DNA of 38,986 nt from Pandoraea iniqua (GTDB lineage Bacteria > Pseudomonadota > Gammaproteobacteria > Burkholderiales > Burkholderiaceae): assembly GCF_902459685.1 (NCBI RefSeq), contig NZ_CABPSF010000014.1, positions 1 through 38,986 of the forward strand, given 5' to 3'. Under the pieces are notes generated by a model. The model saw only the letters and a program-made list of their open reading frames with translations, did not search any database and was not told the origin of the DNA. Made by a program: the position numbers and the translations under genes. Shown here one piece after another: positions 1-11,300 of this stretch. The first letter of the stretch is position 1; every line of letters begins with the position of its first letter.

Positions 1-77
1 CCGAAGGTCTGCGTTTCGCAATCCGCGAAGGTGGCCGTACCGTCGGCGCCGGCGTGGTTGCTACGATCGTTGCCTAA
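1..77 (+). CDS. tuf: Elongation factor Tu, C-terminal end (first tuf copy, partial)
   Basis: The window opens inside a reading frame whose last residues are EGLRFAIREGGRTVGAGVV followed by ATIVA and a TAA stop at 75-77. This is the conserved carboxy end of domain 3 of EF-Tu, the GTPase that brings aminoacyl-tRNA to the ribosome. Only 24 codons are visible. The gene precedes tRNA-Trp, secE and nusG, the standard order in Burkholderiales. A second tuf copy begins at 38730, so the whole window lies between duplicate tuf genes. Identification rests on the conserved C-terminus and the neighbours. Confidence 0.93.
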   Translation, partial: EGLRFAIREGGRTVGAGVVATIVA

Positions 78-105
78 GCCGGTCCTTTAAAGGTCCGCGC
101 TTACG

Positions 106-142
106 GGGGTCAGCTTTTGGCGGCTGGCCCCGCTGCTGTTTT
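106..142 (+). terminator. Hairpin between tuf and tRNA-Trp, weak terminator or processing stem
   Basis: Bases 106-114 pair with 123-131 (9 bp, one G:U) around an 8-base loop, followed by a short T run at 139-142 that ends at the tRNA. The U tract starts 7 bases after the stem, so termination would be weak. It could equally be a processing signal separating tuf mRNA from the tRNA. Confidence 0.4.
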
Positions 143-218
143 AGGGGTATAGCTCAACTGGCAGAGCGTCGGTCTCCAAAACCGAAGGTTGGGGGTTCGA
201 TTCCCTCTGCCCCTGCCA
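143..218 (+). tRNA. trpT: tRNA-Trp (anticodon CCA)
   Basis: A 76-base cloverleaf is visible. The acceptor stem is 143-149 with 208-214 (one G:U). The anticodon loop CTCCAAA is closed by TCGGT/ACCGA, with anticodon CCA at 176-178. The T arm contains GGTTCGATTCC, and the 3' CCA is encoded at 216-218. The anticodon reads UGG, tryptophan. The position between tuf and secE is the usual one in Burkholderiales. Confidence 0.97.
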
Positions 219-240
219 AACAACTGTCTGCAAGCTGGAA

Positions 241-621
241 ATGGCGAATTCTCCCGTAGAAACTGTACGTACGACTGGCGACAAGCTGCTGTTGGCTCTG
301 GCCGCACTGCTGGTGGTTGCTGGTGTCGTGGCGTTCTACGCCTTGGAACAACAAGCACTGTATGTGCGCGTTGCTGCCATTGTCGTCGTTCTGGCCATTG
401 CCGCAGGTGTTGGATTGGCATCGCAAACCGGTAAGGGCTTCATGGCCTTTGCTAAGGATGCGTATCGGGAAGTGGGTAAGGTCGTTTGGCCGACCCGTAA
501 AGAGGCCGCTCAAACGACCGCGATTGTCTTCGCGTTCGTCATCGTTATGGCGCTGTATCTCTGGATCAGCGACAAGACGATTGAATGGGCGGTGTTCTCT
601 TTAATTCTTGGCTGGAAGTGA
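241..621 (+). CDS. secE: Preprotein translocase subunit SecE
   Basis: A 126-residue inner-membrane protein, the essential clamp subunit of the SecYEG export channel. Three hydrophobic segments are visible at about residues 17-35, 41-60 and 93-116, as in three-helix proteobacterial SecE. Between the second and third lies the conserved amphipathic stretch [18 protein letters not shown], with the family's VxWPTRKE signature that contacts SecY. The ATG follows the tRNA by 22 bases. The stop TGA ends one base before the nusG ATG, so the two genes are translationally close. Length and context match the family. Confidence 0.96.
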   Translation: MANSPVETVRTTGDKLLLALAALLVVAGVVAFYALEQQALYVRVAAIVVVLAIAAGVGLASQTGKGFMAFAKDAYREVGKVVWPTRKEAAQTTAIVFAFVIVMALYLWISDKTIEWAVFSLILGWK

Positions 622-622
622 T

Positions 623-1180
623 ATGTCTGATACCGGGGCTGCACCGAGTAAGAAGCGCTGGTACGTCGTTCATGCGTATTCCGGCATGGAAAAGAGCGTA
701 GCCAAGGCGCTTCGCGAGCGCATTGCGCGCGCAGGTATGGAAGATTATTTCGGCGAGATCTTGGTCCCGACCGAAGAAGTTGTAGAAACCAAGGGTGGCC
801 AGAAATCGGTCACCGAACGTCGTTTCTTCCCCGGCTATGTGCTGTGCGAGATGGAAATGACGGATGAGACGTGGCACTTGGTGAAAAACACCGCCAAGGT
901 CACCGGCTTCGTCGGCGGCACGGGCAACCGTCCGACGCCGATTCGTCAGGCCGAGGTCGACAAGATCATGTCTCAAATCAAGGACGGGGTGGAAAAGCCG
1001 CGTCCCAAGACGTTGTTCGAAGTGGGCGAGTTTGTTCGAGTCAAGGATGGTCCTTTCACGGACTTCAACGGCTCGGTCGAAGAAGTGAACTACGAAAAGT
1101 CCCGCCTACGTGTTTCCGTCACCATTTTTGGACGGGCAACTCCGGTAGAACTGGAGTTCGGACAAGTCGAAAAGATCTAA
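623..1180 (+). CDS. nusG: Transcription termination/antitermination protein NusG
   Basis: A 185-residue transcription elongation factor that binds the RNA polymerase clamp and links it to Rho or to ribosomal protein S10. The N-terminal NGN domain is recognisable from [18 protein letters not shown] through [10 protein letters not shown] (about residues 11-80). The C-terminal KOW domain contains [20 protein letters not shown] (about 135-155). I place the start at ATG 623, not at an in-frame ATG 15 bases upstream, because GGAAG at 614-618 is well spaced from 623 and the protein then has the usual length. The upstream ATG would overlap secE. A factor-independent terminator follows at 1189. Confidence 0.96.
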   Translation: MSDTGAAPSKKRWYVVHAYSGMEKSVAKALRERIARAGMEDYFGEILVPTEEVVETKGGQKSVTERRFFPGYVLCEMEMTDETWHLVKNTAKVTGFVGGTGNRPTPIRQAEVDKIMSQIKDGVEKPRPKTLFEVGEFVRVKDGPFTDFNGSVEEVNYEKSRLRVSVTIFGRATPVELEFGQVEKI

Positions 1181-1188
1181 GAATAAGA

Positions 1189-1216
1189 TGCGCCGGGCAA
1201 TGTCCGGCGCGTTTTT
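1189..1216 (+). terminator. Rho-independent terminator after nusG
   Basis: GCGCCGG at 1190-1196 pairs with CCGGCGC at 1204-1210. Two further pairs (one G:U) close an AAT loop, and TTTTT follows at 1212-1216. It separates tuf-trpT-secE-nusG from the rplKA unit, perhaps partially. Confidence 0.82.
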
Positions 1217-1289
1217 GCGTTGGTGACAGTCGTCGCCGAGGAGCGTCAGTAGCCCGTTTTTTGGTGAACGCGCGCTATGACTCAACCCC

Positions 1290-1308
1290 GAATATGCGCC
1301 ACATATTC
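1290..1308 (+). promoter_or_regulatory. Perfect hairpin in the rplK leader
   Basis: GAATATG (1290-1296) and CATATTC (1302-1308) form a 7-bp stem with a CGCCA loop, just upstream of the rplK Shine-Dalgarno GGAG. In many bacteria L1 represses the L11-L1 operon by binding its leader. This AT-rich stem does not obviously mimic the 23S L1 site, so the regulatory role is only a possibility. Confidence 0.35.
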
Positions 1309-1323
1309 GTTCCGGAGTAAACC

Positions 1324-1755
1324 ATGGCAAAGAAAATCATCGGCTTTATCAAGCTGCAGATTCCTGCAGGTAAAGCCAACCCGTCGCCCCCCGTGGGCCC
1401 GGCACTGGGTCAACGCGGCCTGAACATCATGGAGTTCTGCAAGGCGTTCAACGCCCAGACGCAGGGCCTCGAACCGGGTCTGCCGACGCCGGTGGTGATC
1501 ACCGCCTTCGCGGACAAGAGCTTCACGTTCGTTCTGAAGACCCCGCCGGCAACCGTGCTGATCAAGAAGGCTGCCAAGCTCGACAAGGGCTCGGCCAAGC
1601 CGCACACCGATAAGGTGGGCAAGATCACCCGCGCACAAGCGGAAGAAATCGCGAAGACCAAGATGCCTGACCTTACCGCTGCCGATCTGGACGCCGCGGT
1701 TCGCACCATCGCTGGCAGCGCACGTTCGATGGGCATCACGGTGGAGGGTCTGTAA
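1324..1755 (+). CDS. rplK: 50S ribosomal protein L11
   Basis: A 143-residue protein of the ribosomal GTPase-associated centre that binds 23S rRNA and is needed for stringent-response signalling. The N-terminal proline-rich stretch with [20 protein letters not shown] and the FNAQTQ motif are characteristic. The C-terminal RNA-binding domain ends with [18 protein letters not shown] 1324 follows a GGAG Shine-Dalgarno, and length matches the family. The stop codon shares one base with the rplA ATG, indicating translational coupling of the L11-L1 pair. Confidence 0.97.
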   Translation: MAKKIIGFIKLQIPAGKANPSPPVGPALGQRGLNIMEFCKAFNAQTQGLEPGLPTPVVITAFADKSFTFVLKTPPATVLIKKAAKLDKGSAKPHTDKVGKITRAQAEEIAKTKMPDLTAADLDAAVRTIAGSARSMGITVEGL

Positions 1756-2450
1756 TGGCTAAGATCTCTAAGCGTCAACAAGCATTGGCCGCCAAGGTCG
1801 ACCGCAACAAGCTGTACCCGGTCGGCGACGCTCTGGCTCTGGTCAAGGAATGCGCAAGCGCCAAGTTCGACGAGTCGATCGACGTCGCCGTTCAACTGGG
1901 CGTGGATGCAAAGAAGTCGGACCAAGTGGTCCGTGGTTCGGTCGTCCTGCCGGCAGGTACCGGTAAGTCGGTTCGCGTTGCCGTTTTCGCCCAAGGCGAA
2001 AAGGCTGAGCAAGCTAAGGCTGCCGGCGCTGAAATCGTCGGTATGGAAGACCTGGCTGAGCAAATCAAGGCCGGCAAGATGGACTTCGACATCGTGATCG
2101 CTTCGCCGGACACGATGCGCGTTGTCGGTACGCTGGGTCAGATCCTCGGCCCGCGCGGCCTGATGCCGAACCCGAAGGTTGGCACGGTGACCCCGGACGT
2201 TGCTACGGCTGTGAAGAACGCCAAGGCAGGTCAGGTGCAATTCCGCGTCGACAAGGGCGGCATCATCCACGCCACGATCGGTCGCGCATCGTTCGAAGCA
2301 GCTTCGCTGCAACAGAACCTGTCGGCACTCCTGGAAGCCCTGACGAAGGCCAAGCCGGCCTCGAGCAAGGGTGTCTACCTGCGCAAGATCGCCCTGTCGA
2401 GCACGATGGGCGTTGGCGTGCGTGTGGACCAGACGACGCTGTCGGCCTAA
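1755..2450 (+). CDS. rplA: 50S ribosomal protein L1
   Basis: A 231-residue protein that forms the ribosomal L1 stalk and acts as a translational repressor of its own operon in related bacteria. Recognisable are [19 protein letters not shown] at the start, the [16 protein letters not shown] loop (about residues 128-145) that contacts rRNA, and [15 protein letters not shown] further on. The ATG overlaps the rplK stop by one base (TAATG). The next gene is 343 bases away, across a structured leader. Confidence 0.97.
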   Translation: MAKISKRQQALAAKVDRNKLYPVGDALALVKECASAKFDESIDVAVQLGVDAKKSDQVVRGSVVLPAGTGKSVRVAVFAQGEKAEQAKAAGAEIVGMEDLAEQIKAGKMDFDIVIASPDTMRVVGTLGQILGPRGLMPNPKVGTVTPDVATAVKNAKAGQVQFRVDKGGIIHATIGRASFEAASLQQNLSALLEALTKAKPASSKGVYLRKIALSSTMGVGVRVDQTTLSA

Positions 2451-2551
2451 GCGCCAGACGCGGCGAGCGGCACTGAAAAGTATCGCAATCGCAGGGTGAT
2501 GGCGTCCCCTGGGATGGCTTTAGATCCTAGAGATCGATAGCCAGCAGCAAA

Positions 2552-2774
2552 AGACTTTGGGCGAAAGCGGGTTCCTCGGAAAACGCTTTCGGTTATCAAA
2601 GACCGTTGGCGGGAATGGGCATTCACTGACACTCCCTTAATACGCCAGCCAACGCAGATGGCGAACCCGAACAAGTATGCAGTCACATCATGGCGCATGG
2701 GCAACCGGCGCGGTGATAGAAACTCCAGACATGTCGGTAAGCCGTTAGTGGAACGGCATCACCATGAGGTGATG
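2552..2774 (+). ncRNA. Structured rplJL leader (L10-leader-like)
   Basis: The 343-base gap between rplA and rplJ (2451-2793) holds several stems. CGAAAGCG (2562-2569) pairs with CGCTTTCG (2584-2591), extended outward across an internal loop by CTTTG (2555-2559) and CAAAG (2597-2601). CGTTGGC (2604-2610) pairs with GCCAACG (2648-2654). CATCACC (2757-2763) pairs with GGTGATG (2768-2774), directly before the rplJ Shine-Dalgarno. In E. coli and many other bacteria this leader binds the L10-L7/L12 complex and shuts down translation of rplJL. The stem with an internal loop would suit that role. I see no clear promoter here. The structural class is inferred from position and pairing, not from a covariance model. 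Confidence 0.65.
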
Positions 2775-2793
2775 TCAATTTTGGAGGTTAACC

Positions 2794-3291
2794 GTGGCAC
2801 TTAATCTTGATGATAAGAAAGCCGTCGTGGCAGAAGTTTCGGCGCAAGTCGCCGGTGCTTCGACCATCGTTGTGGCTGAATATCGCGGAATCACGGTTGG
2901 CGATCTGACGAAGCTTCGCGCTACCGCGCGTCAGCAAGGCGTCTACCTGCGCGTTCTGAAGAACACGCTGGCACGCCGTGCAGTGGAAAACACTGCCTTT
3001 GCTGGCCTGGCTGAACAGATGACCGGTCCTCTGATCTACGGTATCTCGACGGATCCCGTAGCCGCTGCGAAAGTCTTGAACGACTTTTCGAAGGGCAACG
3101 ACAAGTTGATCTTGAAGGCCGGCTCGTACGACGGCAAGGTGATGGACAAGGCTGGCGTGCAAGCGCTGGCGTCGATCCCGAGCCGCGACGAACTGCTCGC
3201 GAAGTTGCTGGGTGTCATGCAAGCGCCGGTTTCCGGCTTTGCTCGCGTCCTGGCTGCCGTGGCCGAGAAGAAGCAAGCGGAAGCTGCTTAA
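2794..3291 (+). CDS. rplJ: 50S ribosomal protein L10
   Basis: A 165-residue base of the ribosomal stalk that anchors L7/L12 dimers. Typical stretches are [25 protein letters not shown] near the start, then [14 protein letters not shown]. The alanine-rich C-terminal helix ends with [11 protein letters not shown], the L7/L12 binding region. The start is GTG at 2794, chosen because GGAGG at 2783-2787 is optimally spaced and the protein begins [12 protein letters not shown] as expected. A small stem-loop sits immediately upstream of this Shine-Dalgarno and could modulate initiation. Confidence 0.97.
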   Translation: MALNLDDKKAVVAEVSAQVAGASTIVVAEYRGITVGDLTKLRATARQQGVYLRVLKNTLARRAVENTAFAGLAEQMTGPLIYGISTDPVAAAKVLNDFSKGNDKLILKAGSYDGKVMDKAGVQALASIPSRDELLAKLLGVMQAPVSGFARVLAAVAEKKQAEAA

Positions 3292-3351
3292 TTCTCGTCC
3301 CGGTTACACGATCGCTGACTTCGGTCCGAACACAATCTAGGAGTTTTACAA

Positions 3352-3729
3352 ATGGCAATCACTAAAGAAGACATCATCGAAGCCGTTGGCTCGATGTCGG
3401 TTATGGAACTGAACGACCTGGTTAAGGCGTTCGAAGAAAAGTTCGGCGTGTCGGCAGCTGCTCTGTCGGTCGCTGGCCCGGCTGGCGCAGGCGGTGCTGC
3501 TGCTGCTGCTGAAGAGCAAACCGAATTCAACGTCATCCTGACGGAAGTCGGCGCAAACAAGGTCGGCGTCATCAAGGCCGTGCGCGAACTGACCGGCCTG
3601 GGCTTGAAGGAAGCCAAGGATGTGGTTGACGGTGCTCCGAAGGCTGTCAAGGAAGGCGTCGACAAGGCTGCTGCTGAAGAAGCCAAGAAGAAGCTGGAAG
3701 AAGCCGGCGCCAAGGTCGAAGTTAAGTAA
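3352..3729 (+). CDS. rplL: 50S ribosomal protein L7/L12
   Basis: A 125-residue acidic stalk protein that recruits translational GTPases. The dimerisation domain (about residues 1-35) is followed by an alanine-rich hinge at about 37-55. The C-terminal domain carries [31 protein letters not shown], the factor-binding face. The ATG follows TAGGAG. The gene lies 60 bases after rplJ. A terminator-like hairpin follows at 3749, consistent with needing several copies of L7/L12 per RNA polymerase subunit made. Confidence 0.98.
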   Translation: MAITKEDIIEAVGSMSVMELNDLVKAFEEKFGVSAAALSVAGPAGAGGAAAAAEEQTEFNVILTEVGANKVGVIKAVRELTGLGLKEAKDVVDGAPKAVKEGVDKAAAEEAKKKLEEAGAKVEVK

Positions 3730-3748
3730 TTCGACTCCGCGCGTAGGG

Positions 3749-3780
3749 AAGGCTGGCGACGAAAAGTCGTCAGCCTTTTT
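3749..3780 (+). terminator. Attenuator between rplL and rpoB
   Basis: A 12-bp stem (3749-3760 with 3766-3777, one G:U) encloses GAAAA and runs into a T tract to 3780. It lies 20 bases after the rplL stop. Partial termination here would lower rpoBC expression relative to rplJL, as known for the E. coli cluster. Confidence 0.85.
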
Positions 3781-3928
3781 GTGCTTTCAGGCGTTGCAAA
3801 ACCCACATCCTGTGTGCGGTATTCGAAAGCCGGCGCAGAAAAGCGCCAAGTGGTTGAAGTCAAACAGGTTTTAGTGATGGCTGTGTGAATCGTGGCGTTT
3901 GAAACGCGCGTTACACACTGAGAGAGGC

Positions 3929-3974
3929 CAAAGAAAAGATCGCGCCGTGAAGGTCAGGGCGGTTCTTCTCTTTG
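3929..3974 (+). other. Imperfect long hairpin in the rplL-rpoB gap, candidate RNase III site
   Basis: CAAAGA at 3929-3934 pairs with TCTTTG at 3969-3974, then AAGA (3936-3939) with TCTT (3964-3967). A mismatched GC-rich upper part follows. E. coli has an RNase III processing site in the same gap; this stem could be the counterpart. Apart from this and the attenuator I see nothing recognisable in 3730-4179. Confidence 0.4.
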
Positions 3975-4179
3975 TCTTCTGAAGCGACTGCAGAAGGCAA
4001 GTTTGGTCGGGCGACGGGCAACACAGGCATCCGTCGCCGTCAGCCAGCGGTTGGTAGCGGCCAACCACCAAGCTCGTTGCTCCATGGCAAGCCCGCCGTG
4101 GAGGACGTCTGGTCTCAGTCGATGAACACCCGTTGGCGATGCCTGCCGTCGTCGTCACCGTAGTGATTCGGAGATCGTA

Positions 4180-7100
4180 ATGCACTATTCCTTCACCGAG
4201 AAGAAACGCATTCGCAAGAGTTTTGCGAAGCGTCCGAACGTGCACAAGGTGCCGTTTTTGCTGGCTACCCAGCTCGCCTCGTACACATCGTTCTTGCAGG
4301 CCGAAGCGCTTGCATCGGAGCGGAAACCGGAGGGTCTGCAAGCGGCCTTCTCCTCCATTTTCCCGATCGTTTCTCACAACGGGTTCGCACGCCTTGAGTT
4401 CGTCAGCTATTTGCTCGGTACTCCCGCGTTCGATGTCAAGGAATGTCAACAGCGCGGCCTGACTTTTTGCTCGGCTCTGCGCGCCAAAGTTCGTCTGGTG
4501 ATCCTGGATAAGGAATCGCCGAACAAGCCCGTCGTCAAGGAAGTCAAGGAACAGGAAGTGTACATGGGCGAAATTCCGCTCATGACGTCCACGGGTTCCT
4601 TCGTCATCAATGGCACGGAGCGTGTCATCGTCTCGCAGCTGCACCGTTCGCCGGGCGTGTTCTTCGAACACGACAAGGGCAAGACGCACAGCTCGGGCAA
4701 GTTGCTGTTCTCTGCACGTATCATCCCCTACCGCGGCTCGTGGCTGGACTTCGAATTCGATCCGAAGGACATCCTGTACTTCCGCGTCGACCGCCGTCGC
4801 AAGATGCCGGTCACGATCCTGCTCAAGGCCATTGGCCTGACGCCGGAACAGATCCTCGCGAACTTCTTCGTGTTCGACAACTTCAAGCTGATGCCGGAAG
4901 GCGCGCAGATGGAGTTCGTGCCGGAGCGTCTGCGTGGTGAAGTGGCGCGTTTCGACATCACCGATCGCGAAGGCAAGGTCATTGTCCAGAAGGACAAGCG
5001 CGTCAACGCCAAGCACATCCGTGATCTGGAAAACGCCAACACCAAGTTCATCTCGGTGCCGGAAGACTACCTGCTCGGCCGCGTGCTGGCAAAGAACGTG
5101 ATCGACGCCGATACCGGCGAAGTGATCGCTAACGCCAACGACGAAATCACCGAAAGCGTGCTGCTCAAGCTGCGCGAGTCGGGTGTGTCGGATATCCAGA
5201 CGCTCTACACGAACGATCTGGACCAAGGTCCGTACATCTCGGCCACGCTGCGTATCGACGAAACCGCCGACCGTACGGCCGCGCGTATCGCGATCTACCG
5301 CATGATGCGCCCGGGTGAGCCGCCGACCGAAGATGCGGTCGAGGCCCTGTTCAACCGTCTGTTCTACAGCGAAGAAGCGTACGACCTGTCGAAGGTGGGT
5401 CGTATGAAGTTCAACCGTCGTGTCGGCCGTGATGACGTGCTCGGCCCGATGACGCTGGAAGACGACGACATCCTCGCGACGATCAAGATCCTGGTGGATC
5501 TGCGTAACGGCCGCGGCGAAGTGGACGATATCGACCACTTGGGTAACCGTCGTGTGCGTTGCGTCGGCGAACTCGCCGAGAACCAGTTCCGTGCCGGTCT
5601 GGTGCGTGTCGAGCGTGCTGTGAAGGAACGTCTGGGTCAGGCCGAGTCGGAAAACCTGATGCCGCACGACCTGATCAACAGCAAGCCGATCTCGTCGGCC
5701 ATTCGCGAGTTCTTCGGTTCGTCGCAGCTGTCGCAGTTTATGGACCAAACCAACCCGCTGTCGGAAATCACGCACAAGCGTCGTGTTTCCGCACTGGGCC
5801 CGGGCGGTCTGACGCGTGAGCGTGCCGGCTTCGAAGTGCGCGACGTGCACCCGACTCACTACGGTCGCGTGTGCCCGATTGAAACGCCGGAAGGTCCGAA
5901 CATTGGTCTGATCAACTCGCTGGCACTGTACGCCCGCCTGAACGAATACGGCTTCCTCGAGACGCCGTACCGCAAGGTGGAAGACGGCAAGGTCACCGAC
6001 CAGATCGACTACCTGTCGGCCATTGAAGAAGGCCGTTACGTGATCGCTCAGGCGAACGCGTCGATCGGCGCCGACGGCTCGCTCACCGACGAACTCGTGT
6101 CGTCGCGTGAAGCCGGCGAAACGCTGATGGTCACGCCGGACCGCATCCAGTACATGGACGTGGCCCCGTCGCAGATCGTCTCGGTCGCTGCCTCGCTGAT
6201 TCCGTTCCTTGAACACGATGACGCGAACCGCGCATTGATGGGCTCGAACATGCAGCGCCAGGCCGTGCCTTGCCTGCGTCCGGAAAAAGCGGTCGTGGGT
6301 ACGGGTATCGAACGTACCGTGGCAGTTGACTCGGGTACGACGGTGCAAGCCTTCCGTGGCGGCGTGGTGGACTACGTCGACGCAGGCCGTGTGGTGATTC
6401 GTGCGAACGATGACGAAGCGCTGGCCGGTGAAGTGGGCGTCGACATCTACAACCTGATCAAGTACACGCGTTCGAACCAGAACACCAACATCAACCAGCG
6501 CCCGATCGTAGAAGTGGGCGACAAGGTGGCGCGCGGCGATGTGATCGCCGACGGCGCGTCGACCGATCTGGGCGAATTGGCGCTGGGTCAGAACATGCTG
6601 ATCGCGTTCATGCCGTGGAACGGCTACAACTTCGAGGATTCGATCCTGATCTCGGAGCGTGTCGTTGCGGAAGACCGTTACACGTCGATCCACATCGAAG
6701 AGCTGAACGTGGTCGCTCGCGACACGAAGCTCGGACCTGAGGAAATCACGCGCGACATCTCGAACCTGGCGGAAGTGCAACTGAGCCGTCTGGACGAGTC
6801 GGGCATCGTGTACATCGGCGCGGAAGTCGAAGCCGGTGACGTGATGGTGGGCAAGGTCACGCCGAAGGGCGAAACCCAGCTCACGCCGGAAGAAAAGCTG
6901 CTGCGCGCGATCTTCGGCGAGAAGGCTTCGGACGTGAAGGACACCTCGCTGCGCGTGCCCTCGGGCATGAGCGGCACCGTCATCGACGTGCAGGTGTTCA
7001 CGCGTGAAGGTATCCAGCGCGACAAGCGCGCTCAACAGATCATCGACGATGAACTGAAGGGCTACCGTCTGGACCTGAACGACCAGCTGCGTATCGTGGA

Positions 7101-8286
7101 AGGCGATGCATTCCAGCGTCTGGAGCGTTTCCTGGTGGGCAAGTCGGCCAATGGCGGCCCGAAGAAGCTCGTCAAGGGCACCAAGATCACCAAGGAATAC
7201 CTGGCCGATCTGGACCGCTACCACTGGTTCGACATCCGTCTGGCCGAAGACGAAGGCGCGCAACAGCTCGAACAGATCAAGGAATCGATCGAGCAGAAGC
7301 GTCACCAGTTCGATCTGGCCTTCGAAGAGAAGCGCAAGAAGCTCACGCAAGGCGACGAACTGCCGCCGGGCGTGTTGAAGATGGTCAAGGTGTACCTGGC
7401 CGTGAAGCGCCGTCTCCAGCCTGGCGACAAGATGGCCGGCCGTCACGGTAACAAGGGTGTGGTCTCGAAGATCGTGCCGATCGAAGATATGCCGTACATG
7501 GCCGATGGCCGTCCGGCAGACATCGTGCTCAACCCGCTCGGCGTGCCGTCGCGGATGAACGTGGGTCAGATTCTCGAATCGCACCTCGGCTGGGCAGCGA
7601 AGGGTCTGGGTTGGCGCATCGGCGAAATGCTGCAAGCGCACACCAAGGTCCAGGAAGTTCGCAAGTTCCTGACGAAGATCTACAACGAGAGCGGTCAGCA
7701 AGAAGATATCGACAGCCTGTCGGACGACGAGATCATGTCGCTGGCGCGCAACTTGCAGAACGGCGTGCCGTTCGCAACGCCGGTGTTCGATGGTGCGCAT
7801 GAAGAGGAAATCCGCCGCATGCTGGATCTGGCTTTCCCGGATCACATTGCGAAGGGCCTCGGCATGACGCCGTCGAAGAACCAGGTCACGCTGCACGACG
7901 GCCGTACCGGCGAAGCGTTTGAGCGTCCGGTTACTTGCGGCTTCATGCACATGCTGAAGCTGCACCACTTGGTCGACGACAAGATGCACGCGCGTTCGAC
8001 CGGTCCGTACTCGCTGGTGACGCAGCAGCCGTTGGGCGGTAAGGCCCAGTTCGGTGGTCAGCGTTTCGGTGAAATGGAAGTGTGGGCACTGGAAGCTTAC
8101 GGCGCATCGTACGTGCTGCAAGAAATGCTGACGGTGAAGTCGGATGACGTGAACGGTCGTACGAAGGTGTACGAAAACCTCGTCAAGGGCGATCACGTGA
8201 TCGATGCCGGCATGCCGGAATCGTTCAACGTGCTGGTCAAGGAAATCCGTTCGCTCGGTATCGATATCGACCTGGAGCGCGGTTAA
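4180..8286 (+). CDS. rpoB: DNA-directed RNA polymerase subunit beta
   Basis: A 1368-residue catalytic subunit, the usual length for betaproteobacteria. Landmarks in order: [19 protein letters not shown] at the N-terminus, and [25 protein letters not shown] sequence near residue 150. The rifampicin-binding region contains [23 protein letters not shown] with [24 protein letters not shown] after it. Later come [32 protein letters not shown] and the C-terminal [24 protein letters not shown] that contacts beta prime. The rifampicin pocket shows the usual sensitive-type residues (S, Q, D, H, R in their expected places). ATG 4180 follows GGAG. rpoC follows after 27 bases. Confidence 0.98.
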   Translation: MHYSFTEKKRIRKSFAKRPNVHKVPFLLATQLASYTSFLQAEALASERKPEGLQAAFSSIFPIVSHNGFARLEFVSYLLGTPAFDVKECQQRGLTFCSALRAKVRLVILDKESPNKPVVKEVKEQEVYMGEIPLMTSTGSFVINGTERVIVSQLHRSPGVFFEHDKGKTHSSGKLLFSARIIPYRGSWLDFEFDPKDILYFRVDRRRKMPVTILLKAIGLTPEQILANFFVFDNFKLMPEGAQMEFVPERLRGEVARFDITDREGKVIVQKDKRVNAKHIRDLENANTKFISVPEDYLLGRVLAKNVIDADTGEVIANANDEITESVLLKLRESGVSDIQTLYTNDLDQGPYISATLRIDETADRTAARIAIYRMMRPGEPPTEDAVEALFNRLFYSEEAYDLSKVGRMKFNRRVGRDDVLGPMTLEDDDILATIKILVDLRNGRGEVDDIDHLGNRRVRCVGELAENQFRAGLVRVERAVKERLGQAESENLMPHDLINSKPISSAIREFFGSSQLSQFMDQTNPLSEITHKRRVSALGPGGLTRERAGFEVRDVHPTHYGRVCPIETPEGPNIGLINSLALYARLNEYGFLETPYRKVEDGKVTDQIDYLSAIEEGRYVIAQANASIGADGSLTDELVSSREAGETLMVTPDRIQYMDVAPSQIVSVAASLIPFLEHDDANRALMGSNMQRQAVPCLRPEKAVVGTGIERTVAVDSGTTVQAFRGGVVDYVDAGRVVIRANDDEALAGEVGVDIYNLIKYTRSNQNTNINQRPIVEVGDKVARGDVIADGASTDLGELALGQNMLIAFMPWNGYNFEDSILISERVVAEDRYTSIHIEELNVVARDTKLGPEEITRDISNLAEVQLSRLDESGIVYIGAEVEAGDVMVGKVTPKGETQLTPEEKLLRAIFGEKASDVKDTSLRVPSGMSGTVIDVQVFTREGIQRDKRAQQIIDDELKGYRLDLNDQLRIVEGDAFQRLERFLVGKSANGGPKKLVKGTKITKEYLADLDRYHWFDIRLAEDEGAQQLEQIKESIEQKRHQFDLAFEEKRKKLTQGDELPPGVLKMVKVYLAVKRRLQPGDKMAGRHGNKGVVSKIVPIEDMPYMADGRPADIVLNPLGVPSRMNVGQILESHLGWAAKGLGWRIGEMLQAHTKVQEVRKFLTKIYNESGQQEDIDSLSDDEIMSLARNLQNGVPFATPVFDGAHEEEIRRMLDLAFPDHIAKGLGMTPSKNQVTLHDGRTGEAFERPVTCGFMHMLKLHHLVDDKMHARSTGPYSLVTQQPLGGKAQFGGQRFGEMEVWALEAYGASYVLQEMLTVKSDDVNGRTKVYENLVKGDHVIDAGMPESFNVLVKEIRSLGIDIDLERG

Positions 8287-8313
8287 TCGCGTTCAGGCAA
8301 ATAGGAGAAAGCA

Positions 8314-11300
8314 ATGAAAGCTTTGCTCGATCTATTCAAGCAAGTCCAGCAGGACGAACAGTTCGACGCGATCAAGATCGGTCTGGCTTCGCCGGACAAG
8401 ATCCGCTCGTGGTCGTTCGGTGAAGTCAAGAAGCCGGAAACGATCAACTATCGGACGTTCAAGCCCGAGCGTGATGGTCTGTTCTGCGCAAAGATCTTCG
8501 GTCCGATCAAGGATTACGAATGCCTTTGCGGTAAGTACAAGCGCCTGAAGCACCGTGGCGTGATCTGCGAGAAGTGCGGCGTGGAAGTCACGCTCGCAAA
8601 GGTGCGTCGCGAACGCATGGGCCACATCGAGCTGGCCTCGCCGGTCGCTCACATCTGGTTCCTGAAGTCGCTGCCGTCGCGTCTGGGCATGGTGCTCGAC
8701 ATGACGCTGCGCGACATCGAACGCGTGTTGTACTTCGAAGCCTACGTGGTGATCGAAGCGGGCATGACGCCGCTCAAAGCGCGGCAGATCATGACCGAAG
8801 AGGATTACTACAACAAGGTCGAGGAATACGGCGACGAATTCCGTGCCGAGATGGGCGCGGAAGGCGTGCGTGAGCTGCTGCGCGCGATCGACATCGATTC
8901 GGAAGTCGAGCGTCTGCGCGCCGAGCTGCAAGCCACGGGCTCGGAAGCCAAGATCAAGAAGTACGCCAAGCGCCTGAAAGTGCTCGAGGCATTCCAGCGT
9001 TCGGGCATCAAGCCCGAGTGGATGGTGCTCGAAGTGCTGCCGGTGCTGCCGCCCGAACTGCGCCCGCTGGTGCCGCTCGACGGTGGCCGCTTCGCGACCT
9101 CGGACCTGAACGATCTGTATCGCCGCGTCATCAACCGTAACAACCGTCTGAAGCGTCTGCTCGAGCTGAAGGCACCGGACATCATCGTGCGCAACGAAAA
9201 GCGCATGCTGCAAGAGTCGGTGGATTCGCTGCTCGATAACGGCCGTCGCGGTAAGGCCATGACGGGTGCTAACAAGCGTCCGCTCAAGTCGCTGGCCGAC
9301 ATGATCAAGGGCAAGAGCGGTCGTTTCCGTCAGAACTTGCTCGGTAAGCGCGTCGACTACTCGGGCCGTTCGGTGATTACCGTGGGCCCGACGCTCAAGC
9401 TGCATCAGTGCGGTCTGCCGAAGCTGATGGCGCTCGAACTCTTCAAGCCGTTCATTTTCCACAAGCTGGAAGTGATGGGCGTGGCCACGACGATCAAGGC
9501 CGCGAAGAAGGAAGTCGAGAACCAGACGGCCGTGGTGTGGGACATCTTGGAAGAGGTGATCCGCGAGCACCCGATCATGCTGAACCGCGCACCGACGCTG
9601 CACCGCCTGGGTATTCAGGCGTTTGAGCCGGTGCTGATCGAAGGCAAGGCAATTCAGCTTCACCCGCTGGTTTGCGCGGCGTTCAACGCCGACTTCGACG
9701 GTGACCAGATGGCCGTTCACGTGCCGCTGTCGCTCGAAGCGCAGATGGAAGCGCGTACCCTGATGCTGGCCTCGAACAACGTGTTGTTCCCGGCTAACGG
9801 CGATCCGTCGATCGTGCCGTCGCAGGATATCGTGCTGGGTCTGTACTACGCGACGCGTGACAAGATCAACGGCCGCGGCGAAGGCATTTCGTTTGCCGAC
9901 GTCTCGGAAGTGCTGCGTGCGTACGACAACAAGGAAGTCGAACTGGCTTCGCGCGTGAACGTGCGTATCACCGAGATGGTTCACAACGAGGACACCTCGG
10001 AAGGTGCGCCGAAGTTCGTGCCGAAGATCACGCTGTACCCGACGACTGTCGGCCGCGCGATCTTGTCCGAAATTCTGCCGCCGGGCCTGCCGTTCTCGGT
10101 GCTGAACAAGTCGCTCAAGAAGAAGGAAATCTCGAAGCTGATCAACACGGCGTTCCGCCGTTGCGGTCTGCGCGAGACGGTGATCTTCGTCGACAAGCTG
10201 ATGCAGTCGGGCTTCAAGCTCGCAACGCGTGCCGGTATCTCGATCTGCGTCGACGACATGCTCGTGCCGACGAAGAAGGAAGAGCTGATCGGCGAAGCGT
10301 CGAAGAAGGTCAAGGAATACGACCGTCAGTACATGTCGGGTCTGGTCACGGCGCAAGAGCGTTACAACAACGTCGTGGACATCTGGGGTGCAACCGGCGA
10401 CGCCGTGGGCAAGGCCATGATGGAACAGCTCTCGACGGAAGAAACGGTCGATCGCGATGGCAAGACCGTGCGTCAGGAATCGTTCAACTCGATTTACATG
10501 ATGGCCGACTCGGGTGCTCGCGGTTCGAGCGCTCAGATTCGTCAGCTCGCCGGTATGCGTGGCCTGATGGCCAAGCCGGACGGCTCGATTATCGAGACGC
10601 CGATTACCGCGAACTTCCGCGAAGGCCTGAACGTGTTGCAGTACTTCATCTCGACCCACGGTGCACGTAAGGGTCTGGCGGATACGGCACTGAAGACGGC
10701 TAACTCGGGTTACCTGACGCGTCGTCTGGTGGACGTGACGCAGGATCTGGTCGTGGTCGAAGACGATTGCGGCACGAGCAACGGCGTGGCAATGAAGGCG
10801 CTGGTCGAGGGCGGTGAAGTGGTCGAAGCCCTGCGTGACCGTATTCTGGGTCGCGTGGCCGTGTCGGATGTTGTGAATCCGGAAACGCAAGAGACGGTGT
10901 ACGAGGCCGGCACGCTGCTGGACGAAGACGTTGTCGAAACGATCGAATCGCTGGGTATCGACGAAGTGCGCGTGCGCACGCCGCTGACCTGCGATACGCG
11001 TTACGGTCTGTGCGCACTGTGCTATGGCCGTGACCTGGGTCGCGGTTCGCGTGTGAACGTCGGCGAAGCCGTCGGCGTGATCGCAGCACAGTCGATCGGT
11101 GAGCCGGGCACGCAGCTGACGATGCGTACGTTCCACATCGGTGGTGCGGCATCGCGTGCGGCAGTGGCCTCGTCGATCGAAGCCAAGTCGAACGGTACGG
11201 TTCGCTTCACGGCAACGATGCGTTACGTGACGAACGGCCGCGGCGAGCAGATCGTGATTTCGCGTTCGGGTGAAATCCTGATCACGGACGATCACGGTCG

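Noticed and set aside
3871-8196. Very long open frame on the minus strand opposite rpoB
   Set aside because: It mirrors the codon bias of rpoB (GC-rich third positions remove stops on the opposite strand), is rich in His, Arg and Val, and has no recognisable domain.
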